From: Cryptomeria japonica
Taxonomy: Eukaryota > Streptophyta > Pinopsida > Cupressales > Cupressaceae
Assembly (NCBI RefSeq): GCF_030272615.1
Contig: NC_081406.1
Span: forward strand, 471,934,400 to 471,998,399
Direction: 5' to 3'
DNA length: 64,000 bases
The notes beneath the pieces are model-generated. The model had not been told where the DNA came from. It did no database searches and worked only from the letters and a program-made list of their open reading frames with translations. Position 1 is the stretch's first letter, and each line of letters opens with the position of its first letter. Below are positions 22,900-35,541 of this stretch, piece after piece. Both the position numbers and the translations under genes were made by a program.

Positions 22900-24230
22900 G
22901 GTCTAATGCATGGAAAAAGTAAAAATACAAAAAAATCAAAAAATTAGAAAAATACAAAAAAATCATAAAAACAACAAAAAGTGCAATAAAAACAAGTGGT
23001 GAAAACTTGGCAATAGGTGCTATTTGTGAGGAAACAACTCCTCTATCCATCATTACTCATATCTTTTGCATCCGAAGTCAAAGCTAATGGCCATTGCCCG
23101 ACACCTTTCACGCAACATTATCCCGAAAACACTTAGTGTAGTCACTGTCCTTGCTTATCTGAAGACCAGTTCATTATATCCCACTATGGCTTGGTAATCA
23201 CTGTAAATATCCACATTAATTGGTATCTATAGCTAGGGGCAGCATTCCTCTGACTTCAAACATTCCAACAGCAAGCAAACAAGAATCACAACACGCCACA
23301 AAAATCCTGTCAACAACAACTCAACAGCAGACAAAACAAAACACTGATCTAATTAACAACTTCAACACACATGATGGATGATTTTTTGAAATATAATTTG
23401 TTTACATCTCGCATGAAGTTTTGACTATTTTGCACTTTAGCTTTTTGAATCATTGGATCTCCTTAATTTCTCAATGATGCATCGAGCCAGAGAAAGTAGC
23501 TGGAGAGTCTGATATTTTTTTGGTTTTCTGTCTGTGAGGAGATCACTTGTACTGTGCAAATTTTGTCTTAAGCTGTGATAGAAACATATCATTGAAGTCA
23601 TTGTTCCATTTTGTGCATACAAATGGTTCAAACTTTTCTATTTATACGCAAGCAACACTCAAGTCGTCCTGGTTTAATTATACCTAGACACTTGTATCAT
23701 CTTGCACTATCAAAATCCCTGTACGTTTTACTTAGGTCATTATGGTTCAATTATACCATTATGATTGTATAAACTTCCAACATATCAAAAGCTTAATGAT
23801 GATAAACAAAAACAAAGAAAAAACATGTGACTACACAGAAATGACAACGAGAAAATGAGGGTGATCAATTAATTGCATATCGTTTTAAATCTTGCATTAG
23901 TTGCATATCATTTTAAATCTTGCATTAATTGCATATCATTTTAAAACTTTCATTATGCAGTTGCATATCATTTTAATCTCACATCATTATCATACATTTC
24001 ATTTTCAAGATACATCTCACAAATCAAATTCATCACAACAACCTATCATGATATCATCATATCTTCATCATAAATCATATCAATCAAATCTCAAATCAAG
24101 AGAATTTATCTAAGCATCATCATCATAGAAACATCATATCAATGCATAAATCATCATCCATAAACACATCACATGTGGATTGGAAAATCGGTGTCATATA
24201 TATATATATATATATCTCAAAAATGGTCAA
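22900..24230 (+). other. A-rich spacer between integrase and antisense ORF
   Basis: No gene. It begins with repeated AAAATACAAAAAAATCA words (22918-22975). At 23873, 23901, 23929 and 23961 there are four copies of a 28-bp unit TTGCATATCATTTTAAATCT with tail GCATTAA. CATCAT-rich sequence and a (TA)n run at about 24198-24216 end it. Confidence 0.65.
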
Positions 24231-26400
24231 AATATACAAGGGATGTCATGTGTGTCAAAATACAATACAATGATCAAAATACAACAGAGACAAGTCTCTT
24301 AGGTATGACTATATCTTGAGGCTGATAGTCTCGCAGCAGATGTCCCAACTCCTGGATCTCCAGCTGGATCACGTTGAGAACGCCCTGTAACACCTCTTCT
24401 CTTTATCCCCATCTGACTCTGAGCTAATAGACTAGAAGTAAAACTAGGAGCCCTCTGCTCTCTAGGGATCAGATCCTCATATAAGCGCCTATAGTACTCA
24501 ACTGCCATGGTTGTGTACTATATCTCCCTCAGTGCGTCTCTCATAGGAGCATTGACCGTCTCTCTCTGCAGTCTCTCCATTAGCTCCTCTACTCGACCTA
24601 GTTGCTCTATCGCTATATCTCGCTCTGTGGTAATCTGCGTAATCTGATGCTGTTGAGCTAGTACCTGCGCCTGCAACTCCTACATTGTAACATGCAACAC
24701 TTGAATATGTGAATCCTATCGATGTGATGGTACCCTGATTTGCACTGGTACCCTAATCTGCATTGGTACCTGGGTGGTAACACTACCTATCCCTATCCTA
24801 GGCCTCAGTGGAGGTAACACATATGATCTCCTCCGCTGGGTTGGTTGCCTAAACTCCTCTAAGCCACCCACAACTGTTAGCACCTCGCCTACTCTACCAA
24901 CCCTGCTAGCTCCAAGAACCAAACCTCCCCTACCTCCATCACCACCCGGTCATCTGACTAATCCAATACTCCCTCTGTCAACTCCATCTCCTCTCCCATC
25001 TCCCCCTCTATCTTGTCTCCTCCCTCCATCCCCTCCTTCAATAATCCCTCTATCTCCTCCATCTCCTCCTTTATCTCTCCATCTCCCTCTACCACCTCCC
25101 CTCCCATCTCCCCCGTCATCTCCTCCGTCATCCCCATATCCCTCCTCCATCTCCTCTCCCTCCTCTCTCCGTCTCACTAGCCTATCTGGCTGCTCATCCT
25201 CATCATCATGAACGACAGGAAGCATCTTTGTCGGATCTGATATCCGTGCCATGACATGTACCATGAAGTACGCTGCAAACTCCTCCATCATCCCAACATC
25301 AACCACTCCAAGCCCATAATCCCAAATTTGTCCGACCAAATGCATATAATCCTCCACAGCTGTTGCACTATCAACAGTCAGACCCCACTCTGGCATGTCT
25401 TGTCTCCAACGAGCATATAAGCATGCTCCCTACGATATACCCTATTGTCGACCATACTGCCACTGAACACGGCTATGCAAGAATCTCTCAATGATAAAAG
25501 GCGTCTGCCCAATCAGGTATCTCAACATATAAACATAGGGCATCTCTAGCCCATCTGCAACCCATACCTCATAGTTAATATATGGTCTCTAGATGACCAT
25601 ATCAATATCATCCAACACCCTCCTCCAATTCTCTAGCTTGCCCAGCTTACGCTAGACAACTATACATGTATACCCATATGCATAGGCTCGACCAAGCGGC
25701 CTATCCCTATCTGCAAGTGGCCTCGTTGCAGGAATGTGTTCCCAAGCCCACACCTATAATAATGTGACCCCGACTAATAAACTCGTGTATCCCATAACAT
25801 TACCTGGTGCAGCTCTCTGTACAAGTGTGCTAACATACATGATCCCTAAGCAAACCTGTGTCCCTGTGTAACCATGTCCTCCAACACCAATCCCCAGCCC
25901 ACTGTTAGTCTCTCCGACCTATGGTCGGGACACAAGAATCCACCTACAAAACCTGCCAGTACAGAGGGTAGTGGAGCATAATCAAAATCTATAAAATCCT
26001 GCCAAGGGATCTCATATCCATAAATCTGATCATCATGGAATATCCGATGAAGAGCCTCTGTCCCATCCTCCTCTGTCTGCTCATATAGAAATAATGCCCC
26101 AATCACTGGAATCCGTAGAATCTGATAACAGTCCTCTGGAGTGACTGTTATCTCACCAGTAGCCAAATGAAATATGTTCGTATCACTATGCCACCTCTCT
26201 GCCAAAGCTATCAGCAAACCCCGGTTAATGATATACTAAGGCATGTCCAACAAAGAGGATAAACCACACCTCTCAATAACATCTCTATCCGCCTATGTCA
26301 AACGTGAGATCAAGGACCATGGTCTTGGAAATCGCTCTCGCGACTGAAGTACGCCAAGCTGTGCCTACAAAACAACAAATGTCCAACATCAGTTCCCATA
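24230..26400 (-). pseudogene. Antisense ORF with plant mobile domain (PMD) in the Tat-like element
   Basis: Read right to left, the frame begins around 26400 and has its clearest block at 26217-25846: LIALAERWHSDTNIFHLATG, then EITVTPEDCYQILRIPVIG, the opening of the plant mobile domain (aminotransferase-like, PMD family). Further - strand pieces are 25396-24950, ending in an Asp/Gly/Arg-rich acidic-basic tract, and 24508-24299. Additional antisense ORFs downstream of integrase are known in Tat-group elements. The function of PMD in mobile elements is unknown; host PMD proteins take part in transposon silencing. The frame carries stops. Confidence 0.7.
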
Positions 26401-26481
26401 TCTATCCGATATATCCAATCAAAATAAAATCAACTTGAAACAACAAAGCATTAAATCAAGTTCCATATCGAAAATCAAAAT
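26401..26481. other. Junction of internal region to truncated 3' LTR
   Basis: Here AT-rich internal sequence passes directly into LTR base equivalent 11293. The 3' LTR start TGTAGACG and its first 360 bp are missing, as is any recognisable polypurine tract. Confidence 0.7.
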
Positions 26482-27593
26482 TCCACTTGCATTCTCCTAC
26501 ATCTCCCAGTTGTCTCCCTAAACGCCCTTCTAGATTCTTCTAATCCCTTCTAATTTAGCCTAACCCATCCCCTAAATATTGTCACATCCCTAAGAAAAGG
26601 GAAGTCACTTCTCAAACCTTCAAAGTCTTTGAAAACCATTAAAGGCTTTATGTCTTCAATAAGTTAACCTTGAAAGTCTTCCAAACCATTAATGGTTAAC
26701 TTAACCCTCTTACATGATTAGAGACTTTCTCTCTAACTCAACCCTCATCTAACCCAAGGGTCTCATCAAGCATTCATTGCTTTGACCATGGTTATTCCTT
26801 TAACCCTTGCACAAGAGTTTATCCTTTGGGTAAAAGCTTTATCCAATGGATAACCTTAGCCTAACCTTAAGCCCTTACCCCCTAGGGTAGCCATGAGGTC
26901 TTCTCAAGCATTTAATGCTTCTTACATCTCCTCTCAAGCAGTCTTATGTTGACAATTGTCACCATTTCATTGGTGAGAATTGTAAACATGGATTGATAAC
27001 TTTCAATCCCAACCCTTGATAAGATCATCCAATCCTAACCATTCATTGCCTTGTTTTTCCTATAAATAGAGCTCTCATTCCTCCATTTTGATATCCTGGT
27101 CTCTAGTATCAAACTTATAGACATTTTACTGAGCATCTAATCTAAATCATTTTAGTCAAGCATTTAGCCTCTCTTTGAATAGAAATCATCTAAATAAACA
27201 TTTTTAGAAGCATTTCTAATTATCATAACATTATCATATTAGACTAGCATAGCATGTTAGGATAGTTTTTACTAACCATTTCATCTTATTATCATATCCA
27301 TGCTAGTTTAAATCATGTTAGATTTAGTATCATGCATAACTAGGAATGCATTCATGCTAGATTGATCAATATCCTTCATTCTCATGGTTGTCATCCCTAA
27401 GTCACTTTGCTCAGTGATCTAAGAGAAAAGGCATTGGCTTGAGGGGTCTTGTGAGATAGAGGACAATGGAACATCCCTTGGGAAGTTGAGTTATTCAATG
27501 TGACTCCATAACTTGCACCAAGAGTCCCATTGGTGTGTGGACTAGTTTTGAAATCACATTTTCCGTTTCAGCCCCCCACTTTTCCCGCACACA
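26482..27593 (+). repeat. 3' LTR of the Tat-like element, 5'-truncated
   Basis: 1112 bp matching 11293-12403 of the 5' LTR from CCACTTGCATTCTCC to CCGCACACA. The two copies differ by a modest number of substitutions (for example AACCCCCTTA/AACGCCCTTC), so insertion is not very recent. It is followed by target duplication GAACC. Confidence 0.9.
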
Positions 27594-30500
27594 GAACCCA
27601 TTACAAAGCATTAAATTCTTGATCAATGATATGTTTACACTTGATAGGACACATGTCCCTTTTAGAAAATTTGACCAATAAGTGATTAGGGTGGGTAACA
27701 TCAATCATATGATATCTATCCGGATGAGTTAAGTTGATTGAATCTGGATGCCTTCCCTTGAAATAATGTGATTGGGTGTAATGATGACTAAGCACCACCT
27801 CATCTTGATTGATCTATGTAACTCATCACAAGTGTGTGATTGAATACGACATATCTCTTGATACTCAACATGTGCAAGCGCTTGATGTGATAATGACTTT
27901 GCTCATGTCGATCTTCTAACTTTGATTAACTCTTCTGAAATGATCGCATGTCTTGCTCACCTACATTCATGAACTTTTATCTAGCTATACTGGCAAATAT
28001 TCTTGGATTTATGAAGGAAATTCAAGATTGTAAAAATTTCATCTTGAGTGTGTGACGCTGACGCTTATCTTTGTCTTTGATGTTGATAGTTGTTCGTCAC
28101 GCTGATTGCTTGCATTAAATGCTGTCATCGCCTATACATGATCCTCGTCACGCCTTGAAGTGTATCGATCCTACTTCGCTTTGCGTGATCTCGCGACTTG
28201 ACAACCACTTTCTTCAACAATTTGTCTCTTTTTCATCTGTTGCTCTTCCCATGGAGATGTTACATCTTGCTTATTGTCACTTGTTGCGTCATTGACTAGA
28301 TTGAATGACGCTACTCTCTCTCTTGCTCTTGTGGGTCCTGTTGGCCTGGTGTTGTAAAGCGAGGTTTGAAACTTCTTCATGTTGATGCATCCGAGGTTTG
28401 TGTCACCTACATTGCCCCAATGTTATGTGATCTTTGATTCGACGATGACACTCTTCAAGTCCTCCTTAATAAGTGCTTGTCGTGAACCTGCCATTATGCA
28501 CCTGTGAGATTTGACTAAGTCAGTGTCACGCAATGAGATGTATTTATAAATATGTAATCGATTATCTAGGCATGAAAACTTTTAATAAAAATCTTTTAAT
28601 CCTTACCTAAATTTAATCATCACAATCTTTTCAAAACGTTCTAAGATGAAATAAGGGAAACCCTTATAATCAAGATAACACGATGATCGAATAAGATGCA
28701 ACCAAATCAATATAAGAGAAAATCCAATCAGAGATGTTTGAACCACTTATTTCAGACCGGATATCCATACTCACTAATTTGATCACTCTTTTTGGATATT
28801 TTGATGAAACGGAGTGATCAAAATGAATGTCAATTCGTTGTCCCCAAACTGACAGCGTTGTCACCTGATATGTATTTGTTGCCTTCTATGACGACCGCTT
28901 CTATACTGGCTATCAACTTCAATCAGCTACATCTTTTAATTATAATGGCTTTGTTCCCAATTGATCGCTGAATGTAGTTCTCTGTCGAATTCGCAGTATA
29001 TGAAGATGCTCATGTGGTGAAGTAGTGGTGACACTATTGGATCAGAATCGCTGCACCTTCTCACAATCTCCACTAAAATCTTATACTCCTAGCGTGTACC
29101 TTGAGTGGATTTGCTGAATGCTCATCAAAATCGCAGTTTTAAATAGATGCTCTATGTAGCTTATGCATTCCCTATGTCTTCAAGACCGATCGGCTCTATA
29201 CTTAGAGTGAGCAACATAACCTAAATTGGTGACAAAGTCGCATTGTTGACTTCAAGAGTTCGTTTGCTATCCACAAGCGATAGCTACCAAAGCCATCACC
29301 CCAATTCGCTTTCCAAATTGAGAGTGATTATTTGCCTATAGACACAGATTAAGATCTCCTTTTGATTCATCAATAATTGCTGATCACAAATGGTGAAGAT
29401 CGCAGTAGTTTGAAATGTGGATTGGTGATTCATCTGCAAGCAATATCGAAAATGATTGAATTCAAGCTTATAACCTTTCTTATAGTCTGATACCTTTATA
29501 TTAGATAGTTTACAAAAATGTGACCCCTACCATTCATTCAACGACATCACTTAGATTGGCAAATATGATTGGTGGGCTTACTTCATTGGGAGGCAGATGC
29601 AACTGTGATCACTACCCTTATTAATGGCATTAGGGTTCCTTTCATGAATGCTTTGTAGTGATATATTGAATGATCTCGAACTTACACAACGAATTCAAAT
29701 GCTTTGTTGTTTCTATTTAATAATCGCATCCTTTGATGATAGTGTTGGGGACTTTATTAGTTCCTGCCCGCAGGAAACTATAGCGAAGACTGTTTCTCTT
29801 AACACATTATTAATGCGAGTGCAGGCAACCAATCAAACATGCTTCTTTGTAAATATTTTCCTTATCTCCTTATGTCTATGGGCTGAACATGCGTATTGTT
29901 TAGGCTCATTATTACTGTCAAATTTACTGGCGTTAGTTTGTTGGGAGTTGTTAGCGGTTTGTATTGGTTTGCAGAGGCTTGCGTGGTTCTCAACAAGAGA
30001 GAACACACATCTCCAGAGGCAGTTGCAGGCTGTCAAAACAGAGTATATTTGCAGTACCGTCAAAACAGGGTTCCTGCAGTAGTTTGAAACAGATGGCTAT
30101 GGAAGAAAGACTTGTAGAGATCAGACTTAGGGAATGTGGTTGAATGCAAGGCACACCGACAATTGGTAATAAGAGAATGATTTTTTCGCATGCTGGACAC
30201 TTGCACTCTACTACAGGGCATCAATTTGTGTGGCATTGCTAATTAAACAAGAGCGGTATGCCCATCTTGCTTGACATGAACAGTTAGTGATTAAAATTTT
30301 AATCTTTTTGCATGCAAAGTGAGAGGTGACCACGTTTTGTGCATGGAAAAGTGTCTTTTTATCATCCTGAAGACTGAGTTTAATCTTTTTCAAGGCTGTC
30401 TTCATATCTTGAAGACTGGGTTTAGCAACCATCACAGCTCTTTCTATTTCTTCAGCTGCAACAATACCATCAACAAGTACGTATATTTTACGTATATTTT

Positions 30501-30963
30501 ATATGGCATATAAACCCATTCAAATAATTATGATGGGGATTTGCTGGTACAGATGCGAGGACTAATTCATTGACGCATCAGCAATGAATTTATTTTTCCT
30601 ATTGTAAGTTGGAATCTATGTCTACTGCTTTTTTTTTGTGTCCATGTTAAACCGCATTTAGGTTTCTCTAGAAACTTGATGTTTTCATCATTCTCGTGTT
30701 ATAATAATGCAAATGGAACAAATCCCCTAATTTAATGACCTAGTAGATAGGTGGTAGAATTCTTTGTTCACTGAATTCCAACTTTTACAGTTAATGGTAC
30801 TCAGATATTTGCATTTGTTTCCTTCATTTCTCTGACAATCTTTTTGAGGTTTTGGAAATAGCAACTTATAGCTAAATAAGGTGACATTTTTATGGGAACT
30901 TGTTTAGAATTTTCTTAAAAAATGAAAAAATTTATAATATTTTTCTTGATTTTTTCTTGGCAG
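27594..30963. other. Flank between Tat element and NEK exons, no gene identified
   Basis: After GAACC, the interrupted outer repeat appears to continue for some distance, and CGTCACG/GACGC-rich words occur at 28050-28320. Short ORFs (27495-27798 -, 29648-30082 +) show no recognisable domain. A short coding-like segment on the - strand near 30430-30330 (VAKPSLQDMKTALKKIKLSLQ) is noted but unassigned. No first exon of the kinase gene could be found here. Confidence 0.45.
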
Positions 30964-31362
30964 GGCTGCTATGTGTGTATTGTGATAGGTTACTATGAAG
31001 GTGGGGATATGTAAGTTTTTTCTGCCTACAAAATAGTTTTACTTGTCACATGTCTTTAGCATTATCTCCCATTTAAATGTTTGATTAAATGCTGATCTGA
31101 AATGGAATGTTTAATCCAGGGCTGGGACAATGAAAAAGGCAAATGGAGTATGTTTTCCTGTAGAAGCTAGGAGTAATCCTGTGAAAGCCAAGTTACTTCA
31201 AAATCAGCTTATCCAAATGTAATTTTTTTCTTCTTCTGATCTTTGAGTACGTTTGTAAATTCGCTTCATGTTTTCTAGCAGAAACTATGTAAATGGTTTG
31301 TACAACTTATTCTTGCAGTGGACTATTTGCACTCAAATCATATCCTTCATAGAGATTTGAAG
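30964..31362 (+). pseudogene. NIMA-related (NEK) protein kinase, three exons upstream of the CACTA
   Basis: Ser/Thr kinase of the NEK family, which in plants acts on microtubule organisation and cell growth. Exon 30964-31010 (after TTCTTGGCAG, before GTAAGT) reads GCYVCIVIGYYEGGDM. Exon 31120-31165 continues AGTMKKANGVCFPVE. Exon 31282-31362 (after TTTCTAGCAG, before GTTAGT) reads [20 protein letters not shown] then ILHRDLK, the catalytic-loop HRD motif. Phases fit across all three. The second exon's donor is GC instead of GT (GAA|GCTAGG), and no earlier exon or start is present, so it may be a pseudogene or part of a gene with very large introns. Confidence 0.8.
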
Positions 31363-31461
31363 GTTAGTTATTGATTATTATTAATATTTGTTAATAAGAT
31401 ATTGTACTCATTTCAACATTTCTCTTGGGAAATGGTAGAGAAATGGTAATATGATTGTAGT

Positions 31462-31490
31462 CACTAATACATTTGGGGTCAAATTCTGAC
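31462..31490 (+). repeat. 5' terminal inverted repeat of the CACTA element
   Basis: Starts CACTAATACATTTGGGGTC and ends in CTGAC. It pairs with 60305-60333. GTCGGAATTCCGACGACC occurs at about 31558-31576 as a subterminal motif. Confidence 0.9.
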
Positions 31491-32089
31491 AGAGGTTTCC
31501 GACGGACAAGGACCATTGTGTGAAAATTTGATTTTTTTTAAAAAAAATGCCCATGTTCGTCGGAATTCCGACGACCTTGGGCATTTTATAAAAATAAAAA
31601 ACACACCGCATTTTCATTTTGAAAGCAAACTGAAGCAAGCGACGACCGTCTTGCCTCCCTGCCCCCCCCCCCCCCCCACCGGAGCGATCTCTGCACAAGC
31701 AAGGTAAGGTTTTTTTTGCAATCAAAGGAACTCTTTGTTTTTCAATGAAGGGCAACTAATTTTTTTTCGCAATCAAGGGCAACTGGTTTTTTTTTGCGAA
31801 TTAATCCATTTTGTGCATATCCTGCGATCTTAAAATTCCATGAAATGACATCTCTTTGAGGTATTCCGTCATACAGTTCACATGCTGTGTGTATGCTACC
31901 CCATTTTGCGATTTTTGTTATTGGAGCATTTGCAACTAATTTCTGACAAAAAACCCCCTTTGATTATGCTTTGATGGATGTCCATACCTTGTTCCAAAGC
32001 TCCTATTTTGGCACACGCAGGGAGGATGCTGGCAAATGTTGCATTGAGATAAACATGACTGTATTTCATGAGGATTTGAACTCAATAAT

Positions 32090-32620
32090 ATGTTAGATTC
32101 TCCCAAGGATGGATGGACTATACACTTGAAAGGTAGATGATTAAGGATGATGACAAGTTGAATTTTCCTTAGAATGATAGGGTTGATTTTCCTAAGAACA
32201 AGTAGATTCATGTAAACTAGAGGATACAAATTTGGACAAAATAATGGAGGGAGACTAAAACTAGATAGATTCACCTAAATGGGAGTGTAGTCATCTAAGG
32301 ATAGGAAAAATTCACCATTTGCGTAAGAAATATGGATAAGATAAATGATTTATGTGAAATAGATTCACCTAAGAGAAAGTAGATTCACATAAGGATAGGT
32401 GGATTTTCCTAAAGATGAAGGGATAAGACTTAACAAAAAGAGGACTTAGGATGATGACAAGGAGGATTCATTTAAGGATATGGCATATTCACCTAAGGGA
32501 TAGTGTATTCTCCCAAGAATATGGAAAAATTATTGATTGGTGGAATGACATACTAGATCAAGGAATGATACAAGGGTAGATTCACCTAAATATAGGGTAA
32601 ATTCAGCTAAAAGGGTACCC
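32090..32620 (+). repeat. Interspersed GATTCACCTAAGGATA-type repeats
   Basis: Variants of (A/G)GATTCACCTAAGGATA recur at about 32205, 32268, 32308, 32363, 32385, 32465, 32488 and 32579, with TTTTCCTAA(A/G) forms between. The array is degenerate with irregular spacing. Confidence 0.6.
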
Positions 32621-33773
32621 ATGAGATTGTGGTACTGAGTACCTATCTATGGATGGTGTATTTGGATACAAGTATGATGAAACCATGCTTGTGTATGATG
32701 AAACAAAATCCAGATCTCTATTATAGGTCCAACATAATCTCTATTATTTGAGACACCATTTTATTAGCATATCCAATTAGGGTAATTTATGGGTTGAATT
32801 ATGGATCATGTTGTCTATTTCCATGCACTATTGAACTTATTTGGATGTATTGTGATTATTTTAATTTTGAAGTTATAAATAAATTATGTTTGTACCTTAG
32901 AAAGGGTAACTCCAATTGATGTTTGGGCAATTTATTTGAAAACTTATGGTGATTATTGCCCTATGTTATGTAATGGAGTTATTTTTACACTAAGTAATTA
33001 ACTAGAAAAATGAATTTGTATTGTTGTACAAGTATGATGAAACCATGCTTGTGTGTTTACATGTTTGTGCATCCTATTGAGAACCAATCTCGCTGTTGAG
33101 GAACTCAATAAATGTGGTGTTAAGTAGAAGAATGGAAAACTCAAGAAGCTATGGTGACATATTGTGGCATTAGTAGGGATTATCTCTATTGACCACACCT
33201 TTCAAAGATAGTATCCCCTAGTTCTCCTCATAGAATGGACCATTGGATGGCTCACAGTGGTATCCTATCCTACATTTATCTTGATGGCATTGCTGATAGT
33301 TGGTATGTGGTTCTTGGTACGGGTTTCCTCTTACCCTATTATCTTATTTATATCTTTGTTCCAACATGTGGAGATTGATTTTTGTCATGCTATGATGATT
33401 TTCATGTTTGCATGTGTTTTGACATTATGCAAATAGATATGATGTCACACCATACTTATGTTTTGATATAGTGTAGGTGATGGTTACATGTTGATGGTAG
33501 CGATTTGGGTTCAAAGACACAATTCCACACACACACACACAAATATTTGAAGATGCATTTTATATTATTCCTTCTTAGTGGTGATTAGTGTTGGAAGATT
33601 TGCACATATGTAGAGAGGAACTCATGTTAGATACAATAGGTTGTGTTTGATAACATATGAATGTGCCTCATGATGTATACATATAGCTTTGGTGTGTGAC
33701 ATGCATGCACATTTTTCCATAAGACACATTGCTTCTTTGTGAGGCACGTTACTATGTGCAATGTGGCCCTAGG

Positions 33774-33984
33774 TGTGTCTTCTCTATGAGGTGTATTGCC
33801 ATGATATGTTAGGATTTGTAGTGTGCAGGCCACAAATGCATGCATGAGGGACTATTATTATAGTCATGTTTTTTGGGCATGTAGCCTAGGCATGTCTTCT
33901 CCATTAGGTACATGGCCATGCCATGTGGGAGTTTTTGTGTTCATGCCACAAATGCACACATGAGGGACTATTATTGGAGTCATG
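33774..33984 (+). repeat. Direct duplication of about 95 bp, period about 117
   Basis: 33775-33868 and 33892-33984 share (G/A)TGTCTTCTC, TGGCCATGCCATGT/TTGCCATGATATGT, and CCACAAATGCA...CATGAGGGACTATTATT. The spacing between common blocks is about 117 bp. Confidence 0.8.
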
Positions 33985-35459
33985 ATGAATCCTCACTCTA
34001 TTTAGCCATAATTTCTAGTCGTATAGTTATGTAATGTGCACTTTTAAGGATTGTGAAGTTTCCTTCAATTATTGATGATCTCTCATCTTTGTTGCATGGG
34101 CCAACAATTTTATTTTATCTTATTTAAATTAGTTTAATCACTATTGTGAGTTTTCTCTATTGTGTAGTTATTGTGGCTATGTTTGATTTTCTATTGGAAT
34201 TGAACACATTTATTTGACCTATTATTGGTACTATTTTTTCTTTCTTTCAATATTTATGATCTTTGGTAGTTTAGTGAAACTCTTGCTATTTTTAAATGTT
34301 GCCTTCTTTGTTGTGATGTGATTCCTCACCAAGATCGACGTAGATAACCTTGGATGAGTGTATGTAAGGAATCAAACATTGGGAAAATTTGAGGATAGGG
34401 GTAAGTGTTTGTTGTATGGGTAGCTGCGATCCACTTGTACATTCTTAGTGATTATTGACGGCTATGTCTTGGAGGATAATCCCATTAAACAAACAAGGGG
34501 GAAGTCATACATAATCGTATGGATCCTCCCTAGTTGTGTGTGGATTCAAGACCATCATTTCATATGGTTCTTGGTTACTTTGTGAGACCATGGCATCTTG
34601 TTAGACCAATATGTGAGCCTTGTATTGTTATCTCTGCAATGTGGATGAATAAGTGTATGTTAAAATAAATGCTTTGCATGTCATATAGTTGCATATGAGT
34701 TGTTCACATCATCAGATCATGATTTAGAATATGTGAATTCTTTTATCCATGTGAAGTCGAATGATTGATTATGAAAATGTGTTATACACTGAAGCATAAT
34801 ATGTAAGATGTTCTCTTCAAGAAAAAATATTTATGCTTTCATAGTGAAATGTTGATGAAATGGGGTCCTATTCTAGGAAAGTAAACTACAAACTTATACA
34901 TTCACCATTTCAAAACATTTTATTGGGGAATAGTCAATTTGGTTCAATTTAATTCCTCTAGGAGAGACCAGTAATATGATTAATTGTTCCATTTTGATGT
35001 GATTGGATATGATTAGATATAATTTCATTGAAGATGCAAGAACTACGTAAAATTATGCAAAATTGACAAGATTAAGCATAAACAGGCAAATAATAAAGCA
35101 AAAAGCTAACATAGACGTACATATTTGGAAATAAGACTCTAAAATGAACCTAATCAGTTACCTATAGGGAAAATGAGGTTAGAGATAATCTACCTATATG
35201 GAAAGTGGTTAAACTCTACCTCTAAGTGGCTCATCTTGAGCTTTGTCGGTATATGGGCATTGATGGCATATTATATCTGGTTCTATCATTTTTGTGGGTG
35301 CAAAATTAACAAGGCAAAATAGTATTAGTGGGATCATGATCTCATCAAAATGGTTTTGGCTTTGCATTTATGATAGCACATTGATCACACCTTACAAAAG
35401 GTTCCAATCTCATACATAGCATCCCAAAGTAAGGTCAATAATGATGTAACTTAATTCTT

Positions 35460-35541
35460 AAACTGGAGTTCTGGGTAGTCATATACCGATCATTTCCAGG
35501 ATTTAAACTGGAGTTCTGGGTAGTCATATACCCATGGCATA
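35460..35541 (+). repeat. Short tandem repeat, 28-bp core
   Basis: TAAACTGGAGTTCTGGGTAG followed by TCATATACC occurs at 35459 and again about 46 bp later. The two are identical over the core, pointing to a recent local duplication. Confidence 0.85.

Larger units (their letters stand above)
10932..27593 (+). mobile_element. Tat-like Ty3/gypsy LTR retrotransposon, 16.7 kb, with antisense ORF
   Basis: Flanked by the 5-bp duplication GAACC (10927-10931 and 27594-27598). It holds a 1472-bp 5' LTR, a PBS-like TGGCACCCACAGTGGGG, a repeat-rich leader, gag-protease-RT-RNaseH in one frame, a second RNase H and integrase in another frame, an A-rich spacer, and an antisense plant-mobile-domain ORF before the 3' LTR. 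The second RNase H and the large post-integrase region with an antisense ORF fit the Tat group. Numerous stops show it is inactive. The 3' LTR is 5'-truncated, so recombination or deletion occurred after insertion. Confidence 0.9.

Noticed and set aside
24774-25211. 145-codon Pro/Ser-rich + strand ORF
   Set aside because: Opposite-strand shadow of the acidic tract in the antisense mobile-domain frame, produced by the pyrimidine repeat.
29648-30082. 144-codon + strand ORF with hydrophobic stretches before the kinase exons
   Set aside because: No recognisable domain, no similarity to kinase N-termini, and a competing frame on the other strand.
33523-33541. (AC)n run as a possible functional site
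   Set aside because: Ordinary short microsatellite without associated features.
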